The notes beneath the pieces are model-generated. The model did not search any database and had not been told where the DNA came from. It saw nothing but the letters and a program-made list of their open reading frames with translations. The position numbers were made by a program, and so were the translations under genes. From NCBI GenBank assembly GCA_964019055.1, contig OZ025214.1, forward strand, positions 6,447,358 through 6,511,357: 64,000 bases of DNA. Direction: 5' to 3'. Origin of the DNA: Anthopleura xanthogrammica. Its lineage: Eukaryota; Cnidaria; Anthozoa; Actiniaria; Actiniidae. Shown piece by piece: positions 1 through 12,154 of this stretch. Positions within the stretch are counted from its first letter, which is position 1, and each line of letters starts with the position of its first letter.

Positions 1-466
1 CATCTTGAAAGGTAGCCAGGCCTTAGCATGGAAGCGAGATGAATGGTGAGCTTGCAGTGAAGGTGTTAAAAATGGTCTCTATCATTGCAAGGTCGATGTC
101 ATCAGCCTAGTAACCTGTCACCCGGTTATTACAGACAGTTTTGTAGGGTCCCAACGAAACGCATTTTCTATCAAATTTACCCGCTTAATATGGACACCTG
201 GCTAATACGGCCACTTTTGCCTGTCCCTTTGGTGGCCTTATTAACCGGGTTCCATTGTACTTTCAATTGTAACTTATTCCATGCAATTTACAGTAATCTA
301 GTTAATTCTTTGCACTGCATGGTATATCTTACCCTATCCAGTCCATAAAGTGTTTTGGTTTTGCCAAGTTTTCCTTTGAATCCAGATCTGAATCAAACAG
401 TGACACCATTAAAATAACAACAAACAACATTTTTCCACAATTTCTGACGTGAAAAATTGAACTTAC
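1..466. other. Intron of the LAP-like gene, no exon recognised
   Basis: AT-rich sequence with no splice-bounded coding stretch that continues the aminopeptidase. A plus-strand open stretch at 85-348 resembles no family I know and has no splice or codon support. Confidence 0.4.
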
Positions 467-1553
467 AGTTTCAGCATCTCTTTGAATCTTCCTGAGGTTT
501 TGCTATTAAAACTATCAGCTGTTCTTGTCAATGTGAAACCAGTTTCTGATTGTCCTTGTGATTCATATCCACCAAGGACAACTCCATTTTCTATCACATG
601 CTGTTATTAGAAGAAGAAGAAAATTAATATTTTTGACATTAAATACATTCTAGAATGCATACACAAATTTCGCTCAAATGACCACCAAACAATAGGGAAT
701 TTTCCCAATATAGAATATGTAGAAAGTCTGACAAATAGTGCAGAAATACTGTGCACAATTCAGTACAATTCCTGCATCATATTCCTGTACTAAAACAAAC
801 TCAAATTCAAAAGTTGCCTAACGGCTCGTGCTTTTCCTACGCTCTCTCATGTTCTCCCAACATCACGCATGTTTAGATCAGGCTATATAACACGGAAAAT
901 CGTCTTCTATTTCTTTTATAAAATATTTTTTGAGGCTAAATCGGCATTTTAATTGCTGATAAGAATAGCAATTCTCCATACGTGCGCCATCCACCAATCC
1001 ACAGATGACGTGAGCATGTTTAGATAGCCTCATCCAACATGCTTTTTGACCAATCAGAGCACGCGTACTATCTAAATTATTTTATAACTAATCTTAAAGA
1101 ATATTCATTGTGGTTCGATTGTGGTTCCTCATTTGATCAAACATAAGAACACAGGGTTCCCGGTGGCGTTCGCGCATATAATTTTCGAAGAATTTTGTAT
1201 TTTCACTTTCTACAAAATCAATAAGGCGAATCTTTGTCCCTCTTTATTAATAATTTTCTTTGATGGATAGAGCTTAAAAGCACTATTTTTAAAACCGAAT
1301 TTAGAGCTCAAAATAAAGAATTTTTTGGCCGTCGACTCTGCTGGACATCTATGCCCAACACAGCACTAAAGGCATTTGCTTTTCCTGTTTAAAATTTCTT
1401 CCGAACGACTAACTTCATCTACAAATGCGACTCAACAAAGAACCAACCTACCTCAGGGACGGAGCACAAACCTCTGATTTGTAGAAACAATCTACGTATC
1501 GAATAATAACGAAGAAAACATTGAGGACGGCCGTAAACCATGCTCGCCGCCAT
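467..1553 (-). CDS. LAP3: Leucyl aminopeptidase-like gene, first two coding exons (partial, runs off left edge)
   Basis: Two coding exons are seen on the minus strand, 1553-1452 and 600-467, joined by a phase-0 GT-AG intron. Exon 1 starts at an ATG in good context (AAAATGGCGG) and encodes 34 residues rich in Arg and hydrophobics with one acidic residue at the end, which looks like a mitochondrial presequence. Exon 2 contains NGVVLGGYESQG followed by FTLTRTADSFNSKTSGRFKE. This resembles the N-terminal KGLVLGIY...GENFDKLLAGKLRE segment of M17 leucyl aminopeptidase (LAP3), a zinc exopeptidase of peptide turnover. Exon 2 ends in phase 2 at a consensus GTAAGT. The catalytic domain would lie beyond position 1, so identity rests on about 45 residues. 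No further exon was found in 1-466. Confidence 0.55.
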
Positions 1554-2238
1554 TTTGGACTGGACAAGTTCCGAAGTACTTCCGATGGCTTTCCGTAAAA
1601 AACACGACGATGTGGCCTTGGTCGACACGACGCCTTGCCTGAGAAGGGAGTGACTAGTCATTTCCCCTCTTTCAAAAATAGAAAGGAAATAAATAGCTGG
1701 ATAAAAGTTCACTCAGTTTAGGGGCCGATTGCTTATTATGTTGCAGGGGGCGGTGGTTTTCTGGGGAAAAACCTTTAAGTACAATTTCTAACCCCTGTAA
1801 ATATATCTCAATTAAAAATGTACCCCCTCTTCATCCTTATTCAGGAAAAATGCACCCTTGTTAAAGAGTTACTGGACTGCATGATAGCATAAAACATAAA
1901 ACTGTATCCCCAGTATTTTGAAATTGCAAAAATGTACCCTCCACTTTTAGTTGATTTCGAAAATTGTACCCCCTCTACAATTCCTGAATTTTAGTACAAA
2001 ATTTGTGATGGGGTACTCAAAGGTGATGCATGCATGCGCCCCAGTTGTTCCAAATATTCCTTGCAAAATTGTTTCCTGTCTGATGACAATTGTTTTCACC
2101 TCATATCTAAGTTAAAAAGTATTTAAAACGTACATACAGAGCGATTTTTGCCTGTTGTTAGGCAAAATTGATGAACATCAGCATAGGACTAAGTGCCACC
2201 TTTTGCAAATCAAAGATTGAGCAGTGGCATAGCCTGCG

Positions 2239-2329
2239 TAGCTCGGCCCAAAGGGATGGGGTTGGGGGGCCAATCCCCCTCTTCCCCTTCCCCACAGGCC
2301 CCCCAACATCATCCCTTTGGGCCGAGCTA
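2239..2329. repeat. Short hairpin element
   Basis: Perfect 20-bp inverted arms at 2239-2258 and 2310-2329 flank a GC-rich loop with runs of G and C. This looks like a small fold-back element. It lies between the LAP-like promoter and the adducin 3' end. Confidence 0.7.
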
Positions 2330-2389
2330 CACAGACTAGCAGTGGTAGTGCACTTTCCCCCACCTCTTGGGTGTCAGCCAGCTTCAACC

Positions 2390-2575
2390 CCTGGACTCAA
2401 TATCATATGCAAGTAGTTTGCTAGGTCTCTTCCTTAATTTGAGGAGTTTTCTCTGGTTTTCCTCCATCTGCAAAACCTAACAAGCTAAACTTCAACTCTG
2501 TCTGTAATTTATAACCATGCCATGACTTTAAGCCAACAGGTTTTTCTTCTTTAGGGTATTGATAAAATTCGATGG
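2390..2575 (+). mobile_element. SINE 3' portion
   Basis: Carries the SINE tail seen several times in this window: a 'tttgctaggtctcttcc' block, a 'ggttttcctccatctgcaaaacc' block, and an end near 'gggtattgataaaattcg'. The tRNA-like head is missing here. Boundaries are approximate. Confidence 0.5.
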
Positions 2576-3039
2576 TTAATGTTATGGCTGATCATTCAAA
2601 TATTTCCACACAACCAAATGAATGCTGCATTTTCTTTCACTTTTACATTTATTTCTGACATCTTAATATCTTCTTTACAATAATTAGAAGTACACAGTCA
2701 CTTGGGTTTGTCCCATTTTCCATTTACTCTAAGAATAACATAAGTTACACATTTCTGTTTTTTTTTTTTTTCACGACTGACTCAAGTTCTGAGTCCGAAA
2801 AGCATTTTTATGGGCTATCATTAGTGAACAACCTAAAACCTAAGCCAAACTAAGCCCTGTTTGAAAACATTTTAAAAAAACCTAATAGAATCTGGTGTTC
2901 TTTATCTATAAGTTATTTGATATTGTTTGAGAACAAAAACCTAGGTTCTAAGAGATTAAGTTTAAAAAAAGAATACTTTACATAAGTGGACAGATAATGC
3001 ACTTACGGTGCATGATACAATTTTAAGTGAGATTAAATA

Positions 3040-3165
3040 ACCCATGAAATAAAACCTAATAGTCTGAAGCTGATAGTGAAATGAAAAGGAAAGAAAACAA
3101 TAGAATAGGTATCTACTAAAGGCTATTAGACTAATTTCTATTTCATGAGTTAAAAGGAATTTAAA
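3040..3165. mobile_element. Hairpin MITE, GTGAAATA family (diverged copy)
   Basis: Terminal blocks 'acccatgaaataaaacctaatagtctg' (about 3041) and its inverted partner 'attagactaatttctatttcatgagt' (to about 3150) match the ends of elements at 45,520-45,665 and 58,200-58,375. Boundaries are approximate. Confidence 0.5.
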
Positions 3166-3844
3166 CTCTCTAAAATAGCTGCTAGCTCAAAGCACTGATG
3201 CATGAAGATTAACTTGATCAAAGTAATGCACTCTATTTGTAAAATGAAATAACTGAAAAAATATTTCATAGACAAATATTAGGCTATAATTTTACGAATG
3301 AATTATGATAATATCAAGAAACACAAAATAGATTTCTTAATCTAAAATTTTTACAAATGAAGTGCATAGACTTTGATTGAAGTACTTTTGGCAAGAGCAA
3401 AGTAGATAGAATGGAAAAGAATTCCTTTTCTTGATTGTGTGCATTTTAAAGTATCCGCTATCAAAGCAGAAATACAGAGGAACTATACCTCATTGATATT
3501 CAGCATGTCCTACATTACGCAAATATAAACAGTTAGTCGACATAAGTTTAAGAACTTCTTAAAACTATGGGATCAATTTTGTCTTAGTGGAACTATTTTC
3601 TCTTCCTTTACATTAATTACTTGTGGAACAGAGACTCAACTTATCCTTATTTTCATCAAATCATACAATTTCTTGCTCATAAAATCACATTTTAAAGTAA
3701 AGAAACATGGCATTACTGTTTAACCATCGCTCATTCTTAATAATGGCTGGTCGTAAATTTTATCACATGAATTGTGATCGAAAGCAAAACTTTAAAATTC
3801 AATAGCAAATAATCTCAGAGAGATAATTGGATGGCTACGCAAGC

Positions 3845-3850
3845 TTTATT
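3845..3850 (-). terminator. Candidate polyadenylation signal of adducin
   Basis: AATAAA on the minus strand about 150 nt downstream of the adducin stop codon. It is the first canonical hexamer after the stop. Confidence 0.45.
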
Positions 3851-3999
3851 AACTTTTGAAATAGGTTCCTCCAATAAATCTAAAATAACATGCCATGCAT
3901 GTTCATTTAGACTGCCATTTTAATGACAAATAAGAGAAAACCTTGAGTCCAGCATGTAGAATTCATTGGACATATGATCTACTTGCACTGTTCAATTGT

Positions 4000-6900
4000 C
4001 TATTCAGCTTTTTCTGTCTTTTCATGATGGTCATCTTTACCCCGCTTGCTAAATTTCTTCTTGAGTGCATCTTTAAAACTCTTCTTCTTTTTGACTTTGG
4101 TCTTTGATGGACTTTCTGGTTCTGGAGATTCAGCAGTAGCTCCACCTTCACCATCTTCATCCTTCTTCTCATGCTCCTCCTTGTCTTCTTCCTTCTTTTC
4201 TTCTTCTTCTTCTTCCTGCTCCTCAGGGGATTTGAGGTAAGTCACTTCATCTTTGACCTCTTCACCATCAATGAAAACCCTCTTGTTTTCAGTGACTTGT
4301 GTTTCCTGTTTCGTCTCTCCATCCTTATCAACAACACGTGTCACTACAAGGGTCGTTTCTTTGATTTCTCTCTTGTGTGTTACACCTTCTGGAGTCTCGG
4401 CATCAGCAACTCCCTTCTCCTCTTCAGGCCATGCATCTGGTGAGGATTCTAAAATGACATTTGTAGTGTGCATGACGATTGTGTCATCTTCCCTCTTTTC
4501 AGTCTGCAAATGAAAAGATCAATGTCATCAATTATTTATTTATCACTATTTTCATTACTACGCACTCATCAAGACAACAGTCATAACAAGAAATTTGGCT
4601 TCTTTTCTCATTTGTAGGGATATCTATCTATACATCCAGCAGCAATCCAAGAAAAGATGTCCCTCTAAATTCAATTTTTGTACCTTAATTTCATCTTTGA
4701 AAACTTTCTCTGGCTTTTGATCCTTAATAATGACTGGCTCATCAATGCTCTCTGGTATGTCACTCTCCTTCTTGTACTCGGTAGACTTGACAGGCGTATT
4801 AAGCCACTTCACTCTATTACGATAGGTATTGGCACGCCCAGTTGAGTGAGATCTCTTGGGCTGTTTTTCATATTCTGGGGTGAAGAATAGCTGTGCTCTT
4901 GTGGAGGTTGTTGTTGCTGGTGATGTTACTTCTCTCGCACTTGGCTTATCACCAACAAAAACATCTGGGTTCTTGTACAAATGGCCAGTTCTATAACCCT
5001 AAAAAATCAATGATGATATCCCTCATTAAAGCATCCTTTTTACTCAAGCTCTTTGATATACTCTAATATTTTCATTGATCCTAATTTTAATCTGGGATCA
5101 AAGTTGCTGTTGAGATTTAGAAGGTAACAAAAAATTAAATTATTTATTAATTAAAGCCTTCAGCCAAACCCTGATATCATGTAAACTCAACATGATAAAT
5201 GTATTATCTGTAGGTTTTTCTGCAGATAATACATTTATCATGGCGAGTTCAAAGGTCACAATGGAGATTGAAATATAAAGTTTGCTATTTTTTCGAAAGC
5301 AGAATTAATTCTTCATTCTCAGTTTACGAAATTTATAATAAAACAATAATTATTATTGAATTTGGTTTTTGCATGACATCGTAAATTATCAAGACCTCAG
5401 CCATTTTATCCGCCTCAGCCTACGGCTTTGGCAGATAACACGGTCTTGGTTTTGATAATTTTTACGATATCATGCTCAACCTCATCCAATAATAATTATT
5501 GTTTATTATTATTATTATGACACGTGATCTGAAAAGGGACAACAAACCGCCCAAGCTAAAAAGGTCTATTCCCAAGAAAATGAAAAATGAAAAGGTATGG
5601 CCACCATATTGGTTCAAATAACTAAAGAAATCAGATAAATTCATTGTCAAATTCAACCAACATAACGACTATGAAATCCAGCAAAACCATGATCAATTAT
5701 TAGTACAGTACTTACCCTAGAATCAAGCATACGCATGTAAGCCTCAAATTGCAATTCACCAGCTTTCCACTGAGTCTTGGACATATTTGTTGTAAAATTC
5801 TTGTGAGCATTCACATCATGTTTTCTTGCTTGCTCGTCAATTTTAAGAAGATTATCTACACCAGCAGCCATTGCACGCACCTATTGAATAATGAAAAAGT
5901 CAGAATCCCTCAATTTGATTTAATGATGGCTTGAGATGATTATAACAACAAAAATAATACAAATTTTTAGAATGCATTTCACTACACCTCAATGCATCTA
6001 CACTTAAAAACCTGGAAAAAGCTGGGAAGTGGTTGAAGAACATCTTCAAATTTATATACCTATGTATATAAGGAAAGGAAAGTGCCACTGTGAAAGGAAC
6101 ATAAACCTAGAACCAACTTGAATACTAATTAGTCTGATGATCGCACTAGGGTGAAAACTCGTGCTAACTACTTTCAAGCTGTACTTTATGTATATATATT
6201 ATATACATACATATTATCAGGGCTAAAAACAATAGCTGGTCAGTCACCGGTCATGATAACCAGCCAAACTAGTTTTAGCATGGTAATGCCTCACTTCTGG
6301 CTCAACATTACTGGCCAAAATGGCCGGCAATGCAAAGATTTGATTTTGATTGGACAAGTTCCAATTCTGGCCGAAGGTTTCCAATGGCTGACCATTATTT
6401 TTAGTCCTGAAAATATTAATCATTCCTATGGCATCCTGAGGTGAGGAGAGAAATATTTTTCTTACCTGCTGTTCACAAGCTTTCACTGTCCAGAAGGCAA
6501 GATCAAATGCTTCTTCTACAGTTTCTCCACAACACACAACTCCGTGATTCCTTAAAACCATGACCTAAAGAATGGCAAATGTTTAATACAGAACACTTTG
6601 GTAATAATCATACCAGTTGGTGAACTCAAGTAGGGTTTCCAGAGGTTATTATCAAACAACCCCTTAGATGAACTAAGTGAGACATGGGTAACCCAAAGAG
6701 CAAATCAGAATACACCTTACCCTGATTTGCTTGAATGCTCACAGAACAATAGATTCAAGTTGAGGCTTGGATTTTCTTTCTATATTTTTTACTGTATTTT
6801 CTACTTCAACCTTGTCTTAAATCTATTGTTCTGCGGTTATTCAAGGGAATTCGGGAAAGGTTTATTCAAAGGGATTTCATTAAAATTTCAAGTAGTTGGA

Positions 6901-9900
6901 TGGTTTACCAAATTAGGCAGCTGTGTCAAAAACTAAAAATCTTCATTAACGATTCATTAAAAGGTACAATTAGGACATGGAATGACAAAAGTAGGAGGCT
7001 GAGATATGAAAAGTACACACCAGACTTCATTGTTTGCTGGCTTCTAATAAAATCCCTGGAATTCAGATTGTTGGGTTTTGTGGAGGTAGGAAAGCTGGAG
7101 AACCCTGAGGAAAACCCTTGAATCAAGGGAGAGACTTAACAAACTCTACTCACATGTGATGCCGAGTCTGGAAATCGAACCCGAGACCCCAGGAGTGCAT
7201 TACTGCTACACCACCATTAATTCCCATTGAATTGAAGTTAAAAACAGCTACAGTACATTCCATACCTTGCTAGTATCTCCCATGTCCCTTACGATGGCTT
7301 GTTTTTCCTCATCGTCCAACAAGATACCTTCATAATTATGGTAAGCAATTTCTCCCAACTAAAGAATCACAAAAAAAACAATTAATGAAAATCTTAAAAA
7401 TGACCCTAGAAACAAGACAACAACAGACTGTTGTAACAGTAAAGGCCCTGCTGGGAAGAATTTTTAAAAAATGGTAGAGAAGATATATCAATATGGATGC
7501 AATTCTTAAAAAGAATTGTATTCTGAAGTGGAATGAAATGGGAAAGCCTTGAGTAATTTCAAGACAACATTGTAATGGCTTCCTAGATTGCATTCATGAC
7601 ACTGAAATGGCTTTTTTATAACACTGAACTGGCTTCCTAACTCCATACATAACATTGAAATGGCTTTCTTGATAACACTGAACTGACTTCCTAGCTCTAT
7701 AAATAACACTTAAATGGATTTATGACACTGAAATGGCTTTCTTGATAACAGCTTTATACATGACACTGTAGTGGCTTTCTTGCTTACTTAATGGATAACC
7801 CTGAACTGGCTTCCTAGCTTTATGCATAAACTGAAATGGCTAGATTTTTGTATAACATTGTAATGGCTTTCCAGATTCCATCCACAACACTGATCTGCCT
7901 TCCTAGCTACCTTTATGTACAACACACATGGCTCTCATACAAAGTATTGTGCTGGAATGACATGGGAAAACACAATTTTTTTCTACCATGTGAACAACTC
8001 AAGATTAAGAAGAATCTGTCATATAACAGAAGAATAGTGCAGATGTAAACTTACAATACTTCCTTCGGTAGATATTGGAAGGAGGCCAAATTCTGTTGCA
8101 GCAACCTATTCGATAAAAAAAATAAAAATGATCATTAGTAAGGGTAATAGAAAAAAATGGAGAAAAAAGTGATGTTTGCTAAACTCCAATTATGAAAATC
8201 CATGTCCAGCCAGAATTGGAACTCATTCAGTCAAATCTTTGCCTTGCTGGTCATTTTGAACAGTATTGGTATGACCAAGTCAAAACCAATTTGACCAGTC
8301 ATCATGACCAGCCATTATTTCAAGCCCTTTATTGAAAACCCACGCATATTGCATAGCCAAATACTATTTTTTAGAGTTTTATTTGACTTCCATATTGTAA
8401 AAAATACTCTAAAAACATTATGTTAAATGTTAAATTTATAAAAACAGGATTCGAAGACTATCTAATATTTCATATAAAAATAACTTCATTTTGTACACGA
8501 CAAATGGATTTGAAAGAAATGGTTAAAAATAACTAATAAAAATTATGACAGATTCAATATCAAAGATGGATTAGATTACTTAGGCATGACTATTTGGAAA
8601 AATTCCAAATTTTATCTTACAGGCATCAAAATGTGAGTGCATGTTTTTGAAATTCTAAAATATTCTTTTATTAGTGGTGAGGATTTTATGTCATTACTGC
8701 TTACCTAATTATTACCCTAAATAAATTCTATTTGCTAGACTTTTGTTTTCCAAATAGGTAAATATCAAAAACAAAAATGTTTTGTCTATCTAAAAGATTA
8801 AATTTCACACATCAGGGACTTAAAATGTCAACATCTGGATGAGGTGAAGCCAATAATTGTTAATCTTGGCATCTAATATAGTGTTTATAACAAACGAAAA
8901 CAAAGGAAAGGTAAAAAAAACTAAGCAATAAATAAGTTTTAATATATAAAATTTTAATATATATTTCTAGTTTCGTTCTAAAATCTTTGACTCATGATTA
9001 ATACATCCAAGAAGTTTTAATAGATTAATTTTTTTTTAAAACATTTAGAATTTTTTTTTTACATGAAGTTTTTCATAAAGCTAATAAGCAAATGAAATAA
9101 AAAAAGGAAGCTTAGGAATCCTATAACATAATTAATTCAAATGAATAAAATATTCTACCAACACCCATGAGTAACATACAATTTTGAATATATTAGGTAC
9201 ATGAATTTTTATGACATTTTATGTTAAGATTGATGCTTCTACTCTTACAAAATACCCAAAAAATCATAGAATTTTTTTCAAAAATTTTTCACAGGAAAAA
9301 AGTGGACTGCTTTTCTATTCCTTTCCTTTATAGCCTCACAATATATAAGCAAGTATTATTAAAAACACAAATGGATACAGAAGAATCTTGGAATTAAAAT
9401 TCAGTTGAAACCTCAATCTTGAAAAGTTGATGAATAAATCATTTAGAAAGACTTGTTTACTCATTAATTTTTCTGGATTCAAATATGGATATTTCTCTTT
9501 TTTAAACATTTGGCTTTAAAATAACATAAACCTATTTTGAAAGATTGCTTTTAAAAATCCTGGAATTAAAAAAAGGAAAATTTGAAAAATCCCATCTAGG
9601 ATAATAACTGTAAATAAATAATTTTCAATAAACCAAAATTACAACCACTAGAATTTTTTTCTATACCTTCAAAGAAAAGGAATAATTTTTGCAATCAATT
9701 TTTGAGCTTGCACCTGATTTATGAGTATTTCTGGTCGTATTTCTGGTCATATTTCTGGTCGTATTTCAACGCTTAGTACTGACTAAAGGAACCAACTAAA
9801 GACTGGTCAAAAATTAAACCACATTGTGACAGGTATACAATGCATGACTTGGACCATAACTGTAAACAAACTTTTAAATATCAGAAACATATTGTTAACT

Positions 9901-12154
9901 AAGTGCTACTTTAGTCAATGAAATAAAATTTGTATATATTCTTAAATAATGACAGATAATTTAAATCTCAATAACAGTACAGCACAATTTTCTAAATCTA
10001 TGTCAATGTGTTTTGATATATCAAACCAAAACAAATGAACTTTTCCTCATAAGTCATAATTTTGTAGCATTATAAAGAAGATTTATTTCAAAATTCTTTA
10101 TAAGGTAGGAGAGTTATTTAAAGGAATGACTCATAGAAATCCTTTCACCACCAAGTGTATATGTACACATAAACCTTATTGAGGAAACCAATGTACATCG
10201 AAAACTCAAGTTGTTGTGCTCCAAGAATTTTAAATAGAGGTGTCAATATTGTCTAGCCCAACGCAGGTGGGAAATTATCATTACTCATAAAATTGATCTT
10301 AAATTTTGTGAAACACAAACCCAGAATTTATTAAGATGTTGGAGAAATCTGAATATCATCATGATTAAAATTCATGCTAAACTTGCCAATTTTTTTTTAC
10401 ATGATTTCAGGTTATTTTTTTTTTTAAATGGCAAAATTATCATAAGACATATATATGTGAAAGTATGTGGAAAGGAAACTAAAAATTATCATAGAAGATT
10501 TTCTACAGTATAAATTTACTAGTATTTTCTTACGAGTTGGACATGGCTGAATGGATGGATGCAATAAGCTAAGACTACATTAAAGTATTTGTTGAAATCC
10601 TTTCTTATTTCTAGAGTACCTGTTCTCAACGTATAGCAAGTCTTTCTAACACCTTTAATGATTTTTATCATTTATCTCTTTCTTATTTTTCACTGGTGAT
10701 ACAATTTAGCAAGTTATATTGAAGTATATTATTACACGCCCAAGAGAGAGTGCTTGATTGATGGAAGTCAAATAATTCTGAAAAGTATAAATTACCTAAG
10801 GCTTGGATGAAGGTTCTAGCAGTGACTAACAAAATGGCACATGTTTGAACTTGTAACAATTGCTTTTTCCAATGCTGTGTTCAAAGTAAACTATTTCTTT
10901 GTAAAGATCACGCAAAAAAATGAAACCTACAAACAGCAAATGTACTAGAAATGAACAAAGAAAGTGTCTGGAGTTTGTCGATTTCCAGACGTTGTTTATT
11001 GGCGCGTGCATCACTTTGCTAAATCTACAAGGTTGAATATACTCGTTTTTTGAGGGTGTTTAGAAGGGGAAAATGGTGATCATGTGAATAGAGAGATACC
11101 TACCGCGACACAGTCGGATTGATGGAGATGTACTACGCATTTGATGTCTTTACGCGCTTCGTGAATAGCTGAGTGAAGAACAAGAGCGGCTTTGCTAACC
11201 CCCAGACTCGTGCTTCCTCCATCAATAACGTTCACTCCATGATCGACTTTTACCAGGCTTGAAGCAGTGACTTCGCTGTACAGAAGACCGAAAGGATTAA
11301 CCAGGTAGTGCCCTTCCTCGTTCGATGTTCGAGCCTAGAAAACAGCGCACAAGAAGATGAAAAAAAGGAAGCTTGCTCGACGGAGGTAGAGCATATGCTC
11401 GCCCGCGCCACCATCTTCATCATAAACAGCAAACAGTCTTTTGAATCAAATGTCACGATTTACAGGATTACTCATATGGAATCGTGTGTAAACTCAATAA
11501 GCACAATAAGCTTCTAACCAGGCGCTAAAATAGAGTTTCTTTTCACGAATATACCTGTAAGGCACATACTCCAAAGCTTTTTTACCATCAGTACGCGGAG
11601 GTCATTTTTTTGTCTTTTTGTTTTTGTTGAAAACCATTTGAATGGCGCGGTGGAGTTCAACCACACAAAACTAAAATATCTAGGAAATTACCCCTATCTA
11701 ATCCAGCAAAAATACTTCTACTTACGGTGATATGGCCATAGATTCCCGTAGACCATCCAAATATATCAACGAGACGGTAAACCGAAGCGAGTTTGCAGCG
11801 CAAAAGCCTCTCCTGCTTGGAGTAATTCAGAGTATCTGACCCTCGAATATCGGCTATTGGAGTGACTACACTTCCACCACCAGCCCCGCCGTAGCTCGGA
11901 ATCAAGAAATCCTGGTAAGCACGGATATTTTCGGTGTGTTTTGGGCCATTGTGGACAAAATTCTCGACGATGTCTTCCAACTCCTCGCGCAAAACCTTGT
12001 CATTTAGAACAAGAGAGACTCGTTGGCGTAGTTTGAGTCCTCTCACATCACGGACGATATCCTCTGGCCTTTTCACTGCTTTACTCCTCGCTGGAGCACT
12101 CAGACGACGAGCTTTCATATCAGTTATAGCTCTACCTGTCTTGCTCGCAGACAT
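4000..12154 (-). CDS. ADD: Adducin, complete gene of eight coding exons
   Basis: Adducin caps actin barbed ends and recruits spectrin at the membrane skeleton. Coding exons (minus): 12154-11726, 11334-11104, 8105-8055, 7358-7266, 6564-6466, 5880-5716, 4998-4684, 4503-4000. The spliced frame is open for 628 residues, with every intron in phase 0. The N-terminal head includes RGSDTLNYSKQERLLRCKLA. The class II aldolase-like domain spans about residues 90-330, with VNPFGLLYSEVTASSLVKV, CVVHLHQSDCVA, FGLLPISTEGSI and VMVLRNHGVVCCGETVEEAF. The neck contains EFEAYMRMLDSRGYRTG-like sequence. A Glu/Lys-rich tail ends in a MARCKS-type basic motif (KKKKSFKDALKKKFSKRG), the calmodulin/PKC site of adducins. 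At 628 residues it is a little shorter than human alpha-adducin (about 737). The start at 12154 is the first in-frame ATG of the N-terminal exon. Introns hold a SINE and hAT-like MITEs. Confidence 0.93.
5191..5242. repeat. Perfect short palindrome in adducin intron
   Basis: Arms of 20 bp at 5191-5200/5201-5210 and 5223-5242 are exact inverse copies around a 12-nt loop. A second, looser inverted repeat lies at about 5372-5475. Both sit in the intron between adducin coding exons 6 and 7. Confidence 0.65.
6218..6409. mobile_element. hAT-like MITE in adducin intron
   Basis: Ends are CAGGGCTAAAAACAATAGCTGG and, inverted, CCATTATTTTTAGTCCTG. Ends starting CAGGG with a short internal sequence and no coding capacity are typical of hAT-derived MITEs. 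It ends about 55 bp downstream of the donor of adducin coding exon 5. A diverged inverted copy lies at 8203-8330. Confidence 0.6.
7035..7225 (-). mobile_element. tRNA-derived SINE, minus strand
   Basis: Read on the minus strand, it has an A-box-like TGGTGTAGCAGTAATG, a B-box-like GGGTTCGATTTCC, then the 'gactcggcatcacatgtgagtagagtttgtt' body found in other copies. Box spacing and order are those of a tRNA-derived Pol III promoter. It lies in an adducin intron. Confidence 0.7.
8203..8330. mobile_element. Diverged, truncated copy of the hAT-like MITE
   Basis: Matches the reverse complement of the 6218-6409 element, for example 'gccagaattggaac' and 'caaatctttgcc...ctggtcattttg', and ends in AAGCCCTTT instead of CCCTG. 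Two copies in one gene show local spread of this family. Confidence 0.5.
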
